From Comamonadaceae bacterium (GTDB lineage: Bacteria > Pseudomonadota > Gammaproteobacteria > Burkholderiales > Burkholderiaceae_C): a stretch of 64,000 bases of DNA. Location of the stretch: the NCBI GenBank assembly GCA_027488255.1, contig JAIYBZ010000029.1, positions 124,001 through 188,000 on the forward strand, written 5' to 3'. A program made the translations under genes and the position numbers. The notes under the pieces were generated by a model. It ran no database searches. It saw only the letters and a list, made by a program, of their open reading frames with translations, and had not been told where the DNA came from. Positions 61,140 to 64,000 of this stretch are shown here, piece by piece; positions within the stretch are counted from its first letter, which is position 1; each line of letters begins with the position of its first letter.

Positions 61140-61598
61140 ATGAGCGTTTACGACACCCTGAAATCTCTGAACATCGAATTACCCCCCGTGGCCGTGCCCG
61201 CTGCCGCGTATGTGCCGTTTGTACAAACCGGCAATTTGGTTTTTCTGTCGGGCCACATCGCCAAAAAAGACGGCAAAGTGTGGGCCGGACAACTCGGCAA
61301 AAACATCTCCACCGCCGAGGGCCAACAAGCCGCGCGCGCCGTGGCGATTGACCTGATGGGCACTTTGCATGCCGCCGTCGGCGACCTGAACAAGGTCAAG
61401 CGCATTGTCAAAGTGATGAGCTTGGTGAACTCCACCGGCGACTTCACCGAGCAACACTTGGTGACCAACGGTTGCAGCGAATTGCTGGGCCAAGTCTTTG
61501 GCCCGCAAGTGGGCGCACACGCCCGCAGCGCTTTTGGCGTGGCCCAAATCCCACTCGGCGCTTGTGTCGAGATCGAGTTGATTGCCGAAATCGGCTGA
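61140..61598 (+). CDS. RidA/YjgF-family protein
   Basis: 152 aa, longer than classical RidA (about 128) and of the YjgF-like subgroup (e.g. TdcF-related, COG0251 with N-terminal extension). VQTGNLVFLSGHIAKKDGKVWAGQLGKNISTAEGQQAARAVAIDLMGTL (about 28-76) and AHARSAFGVAQIPLGACVEIELIAEI at the end are typical. The catalytic arginine of true RidA is represented by the R in HARSAFGV. RidA proteins hydrolyse reactive enamine/imine intermediates. DUF1993 follows 27 bases later. Confidence 0.9.
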   Translation: MSVYDTLKSLNIELPPVAVPAAAYVPFVQTGNLVFLSGHIAKKDGKVWAGQLGKNISTAEGQQAARAVAIDLMGTLHAAVGDLNKVKRIVKVMSLVNSTGDFTEQHLVTNGCSELLGQVFGPQVGAHARSAFGVAQIPLGACVEIELIAEIG

Positions 61599-61625
61599 AC
61601 CCCTCAACCCTACGGAGTCCCCTAA

Positions 61626-62141
61626 ATGAGCATTTCTATGTCCAGCGCCAGTTTGCCGGTGTGCACCCGCATGCTGAGCAACTTGAGCCACATCTTGAGC
61701 AAAGCCGAGCAGTTTGTCGAAGCCAAAAAAATCGACCCTGCCGCGCTCACCACCTATCGCCTGGCACCCGATATGTTTCCCTTCACCCGTCAGGTGCTGA
61801 TCTCATGTGATGCGGTCAAAAATGGCTTGGCGCGTCTCTCGGGCATCGAGGCGCCCAAGTTCGAGGACAACGAAACCACGCTGGCCCAATTGCAAGAGCG
61901 CATTCAAAAAACCTTGGCTTTTGTGGCCACTGTGCCGGCCAGCGCCTTGGACGGCACCGAAGACAAAGAGATCACCTTTCCAGCAGGCCCGGGCAAAACC
62001 CGCACCTTGAAAGGCCAGGACTACTTGACCGGCTGGATGCTGCCGAACATGTACTTCCACATCACCACGGCGTACACCATCTTGCGACACAACGGCGTGG
62101 AAGTGGGCAAGGTGGATTACCTGATGGGCGCACAGGGCTGA
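61626..62141 (+). CDS. DUF1993 family protein
   Basis: 171 aa; ATG 61626 or ATG 61638. TRMLSNLSHILSKAEQFVEAKKIDPAALTTYRLAPDMFPFTRQVLISCDAVKNGLARLSG (about 14-73) and WMLPNMYFHITTAYTILRHNGVEVGKVDYL at the C-terminus are DUF1993 features, a DinB-like four-helix fold. The His near YFHITTAY may bind metal. Function unknown. Ends upstream of a bidirectional terminator shared with parC. Confidence 0.9.
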   Translation: MSISMSSASLPVCTRMLSNLSHILSKAEQFVEAKKIDPAALTTYRLAPDMFPFTRQVLISCDAVKNGLARLSGIEAPKFEDNETTLAQLQERIQKTLAFVATVPASALDGTEDKEITFPAGPGKTRTLKGQDYLTGWMLPNMYFHITTAYTILRHNGVEVGKVDYLMGAQG

Positions 62142-62183
62142 GACCGGCGTTGTTTAGAGAGACCGGCGCATAAACACCGCCAT

Positions 62184-62213
62184 AAAAAACGGGGCCGAGG
62201 CCCCGTTTTTTTA
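62184..62213. terminator. Bidirectional rho-independent terminator
   Basis: ACGGGGCC and GGCCCCGT pair around a 2- to 4-base loop, with A and T runs on either side. It lies between the convergent DUF1993 and parC genes and touches the parC stop codon. Confidence 0.9.
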
Positions 62214-64000
62214 TTCGCCGCGCAAGACGCGTTGGGGCTTGAAGCCCAAGTCGGCCACACGGCCCTTCTTGGCTCGGCTGGCTTTGGCGTTGTTGAGGCT
62301 GCGAATTTCAAGCGTTTCGTCGCGCGCTTTGCCCCCGCGCCCAATGCCCTCGATCTTCACACTGCGGGTGTAGGCCGCAGCGCCCGCCAAAGTGTCTTTG
62401 GCTTCGAGGTCGATCAGCATCAGGCCGCGGCCGCCTTTTTCCATGGTTTTGAGTTCACCGATGTCAAACGTCAACACCCGACCGCCGGTGCTGGCGCAGC
62501 ACACGCTGGTGGCAGATGGCATGGGCTGTTTGTCGGCAGGCACCGTGGCACTGGAGCCGCTCACGTGGCTGGGGGCGTTCACCGTTTCGCCATCGCCCAA
62601 GCTGATGAAAGCCTTGCCCGCTTTGTTGCGCGACACCATGTTCTCGACCGACGCCAAAAAGCCATAGCCGCCCGAGCCGCTGAGCAGCAGCGTGGCGTTG
62701 GCAGGCCCGGCAAAGTAGTGGGCAATTTGGGTGGTGGGCTCCAACTCAATCAAGGTGGTCACCGGCTGCCCATCGCCGCGCGCACCGGGCAAGGTGGCCA
62801 CAGCCACGCTGTAAATGCGGCCGTTGCTGCCAAAGATCAGCAGCGTGTCGACTGTGCGGCACTCGAAGGTGCCATACAAACCATCACCGGCCTTGAAGGC
62901 AAAGCTGGTGGCATCGTGGCCATGGCCGGTGCGGGCGCGCACCCAGCCTTTTTCAGAGACCACCACGGTCACGGGTTCGTCCACCACCTTGACTTCGGCC
63001 ACGGCCTTTTTCTCTTCTTGAATCAAGGTGCGGCGCGGATCGGCAAAGGTCTTGGCATCGGCCTCGATTTCTTTGATCATGAGGCGGCGCAAAGCGGCAG
63101 GGCTGCCCAAGATTTCTTCCAGCTTGCCTTGCTCTTCGCGCAACTCGCTCAACTCTTGCTCGATCTTGATGGCTTCAAGACGGGCCAACTGGCGCAAGCG
63201 AATTTCCAAAATGTCTTCGGCTTGGCGGTCGCTGAGCTTGAAGGCCTCGATCAAGGCCGGCTTGGGCTCGTCGCTGTGGCGGATGATGCGGATCACCTCG
63301 TCGATGTTGAGCAACACCAACTGGCGGCCTTCCAAGATATGGATACGGTCCAACACTTTGTCCAGGCGGTGCTGGCTGCGGCGGGTGATGGTGGTTTGGC
63401 GGAAGCTGATCCACTCCACCAACATTTGGCGCAGCGACTTTTGCACCGGCTTGCCATCGATGCCCACCGAGGTCATGTTGATCGGCGCCGAGGTTTCCAA
63501 GCTGGTGTGGGCTAACAAGGCGGTGATCAACTCTTGCTGTTCAATGCGGCTGGTTTTGGGCTCGAACACCAGACGCACCGCTGCGTCTTTACTGGACTCA
63601 TCGCGCACCACATCCAACACCGCCAAGATGCTGGCTTTGAGCTGCAGCTGGTCGGTGCTGAGGGCTTTTTTGCCGGCCTTGACTTTGGGGTTGGTCAGCT
63701 CTTCGATCTCTTCGAGCACGCGCTGCGAGCTCACGCCTTGCGGCAACTCGGTCACCACCAATTGCCATTGGCCGCGCGCCAACTCTTCGATCTTCCAGCG
63801 GGCACGCACCTTCAAGCTGCCGCGGCCCGTGCGGTAAGCCTCAGCAATGTCGCTGGCGGGGCTGATGATTTGCCCGCCGCCGGGATAGTCAGGCCCAGGA
63901 ATCAGGGCCATCAATTCGCTCTCCGAGAGTTTGTCGTTGCGAATCAACGCCACACACGCATCGGCGACTTCACGCAAGTTGTGGCTCGGGACTTCGGTGG
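62211..64000 (-). CDS. parC: DNA topoisomerase IV subunit A, N-terminus beyond the window
   Basis: About 596 aa are visible from the C-terminus; the gene continues past the window edge. The upstream-most part reads TEVPSHNLREVADACVALI, then IPGPDYPGGGQI, which matches ParC around residue 180. The catalytic tyrosine is therefore outside. LAREALKIEQELSELREEQGKLEEILGS-like helices and a C-terminal beta-pinwheel region (GWVRARTGHGHDATSFAFKAGDGLYG) follow. ParC/ParE decatenates daughter chromosomes. The pinwheel-like tail is shorter than GyrA and lacks an evident GyrA box, supporting ParC rather than GyrA. Confidence 0.93.
   Translation of the reverse strand, partial: TEVPSHNLREVADACVALIRNDKLSESELMALIPGPDYPGGGQIISPASDIAEAYRTGRGSLKVRARWKIEELARGQWQLVVTELPQGVSSQRVLEEIEELTNPKVKAGKKALSTDQLQLKASILAVLDVVRDESSKDAAVRLVFEPKTSRIEQQELITALLAHTSLETSAPINMTSVGIDGKPVQKSLRQMLVEWISFRQTTITRRSQHRLDKVLDRIHILEGRQLVLLNIDEVIRIIRHSDEPKPALIEAFKLSDRQAEDILEIRLRQLARLEAIKIEQELSELREEQGKLEEILGSPAALRRLMIKEIEADAKTFADPRRTLIQEEKKAVAEVKVVDEPVTVVVSEKGWVRARTGHGHDATSFAFKAGDGLYGTFECRTVDTLLIFGSNGRIYSVAVATLPGARGDGQPVTTLIELEPTTQIAHYFAGPANATLLLSGSGGYGFLASVENMVSRNKAGKAFISLGDGETVNAPSHVSGSSATVPADKQPMPSATSVCCASTGGRVLTFDIGELKTMEKGGRGLMLIDLEAKDTLAGAAAYTRSVKIEGIGRGGKARDETLEIRSLNNAKASRAKKGRVADLGFKPQRVLRGE

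Noticed and set aside
62232-63515. 427-aa plus-strand ORF
   Set aside because: Shadow of parC; composition is that of a GC-rich antisense frame.

Overview
The window reads as a gene-dense, high-GC chromosome segment of a betaproteobacterium, most likely Burkholderiales and Comamonadaceae-like. This rests on the mix of core genes (aroC, thyA-folA-xth, parC, comEC, ETF-ubiquinone oxidoreductase, TRAP transporter, two-subunit CoA-transferase) and on short intergenic gaps with many ATGA start/stop overlaps. The genus is an inference. I see no rRNA, tRNA, CRISPR array, insertion sequence or prophage.

Region 1 (1-13150) looks like a sugar-sulfonate catabolic island. It holds a Gfo/Idh/MocA protein, a CE15-like esterase, a complete sugar ABC importer (binding protein, two permeases, ATPase) and a translationally coupled GH31 glycosidase. 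Convergent to these is a four-gene unit: an SsuD-type flavin-dependent monooxygenase, an aldo/keto reductase, a flavin reductase and a TauE/SafE anion exporter. A HutC-type GntR regulator is divergent from the monooxygenase. The set matches the logic of the sulfoquinovose monooxygenase (sulfo-SMO) pathway: import of a sulfoquinovose glycoside, release of sulfoquinovose, oxidative C-S cleavage, reduction of the resulting 6-oxo-sugar to glucose, and sulfite export. The GH31 lacks the YihQ-type sulfonate-recognition residues, so the Gfo/Idh/MocA protein (GH188-like candidate) may be the glycosidase. This is the most interesting part of the window.

Region 2 (13169-24886) is central metabolism and transport. 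It has CoA-transferase subunits divergent from a PAS-LuxR regulator across ACTACGTA repeats, two carboxymuconolactone decarboxylase/AhpD-like proteins, a TetR regulator divergent from a predicted metal-dependent hydrolase, ETF-QO, and a DctPQM TRAP transporter behind a GntR-like palindrome. It ends with gcvH and a dadA-type dehydrogenase preceded by a tandem glycine riboswitch.

Region 3 (24930-46180) is mixed. It contains a GNAT acetyltransferase, a J-domain protein, a B12-binding-type radical SAM protein, a tightly coupled minus-strand operon (FrnE-type DsbA, histidine phosphatase, DCC thioredoxin-like, FGE-like, SDR), a YhgE/Pip membrane protein, an MFS transporter with an alpha/beta hydrolase, aroC and a CBS-domain protein. 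A coupled metY-hydrolase-P450 set, YihY, DUF2069 and an FAD-linked oxidase follow. The region ends with an AbiE-like toxin-antitoxin pair that is less GC-rich than its surroundings.

Region 4 (46197-64000) starts with a possible frameshifted small exported protein, then thyA-folA-xth. Next is a large alpha-E / circularly permuted ATP-grasp / transglutaminase-DUF2126 system, split into two divergent blocks around comEC. RidA-like and DUF1993 proteins follow, and the window ends inside parC.
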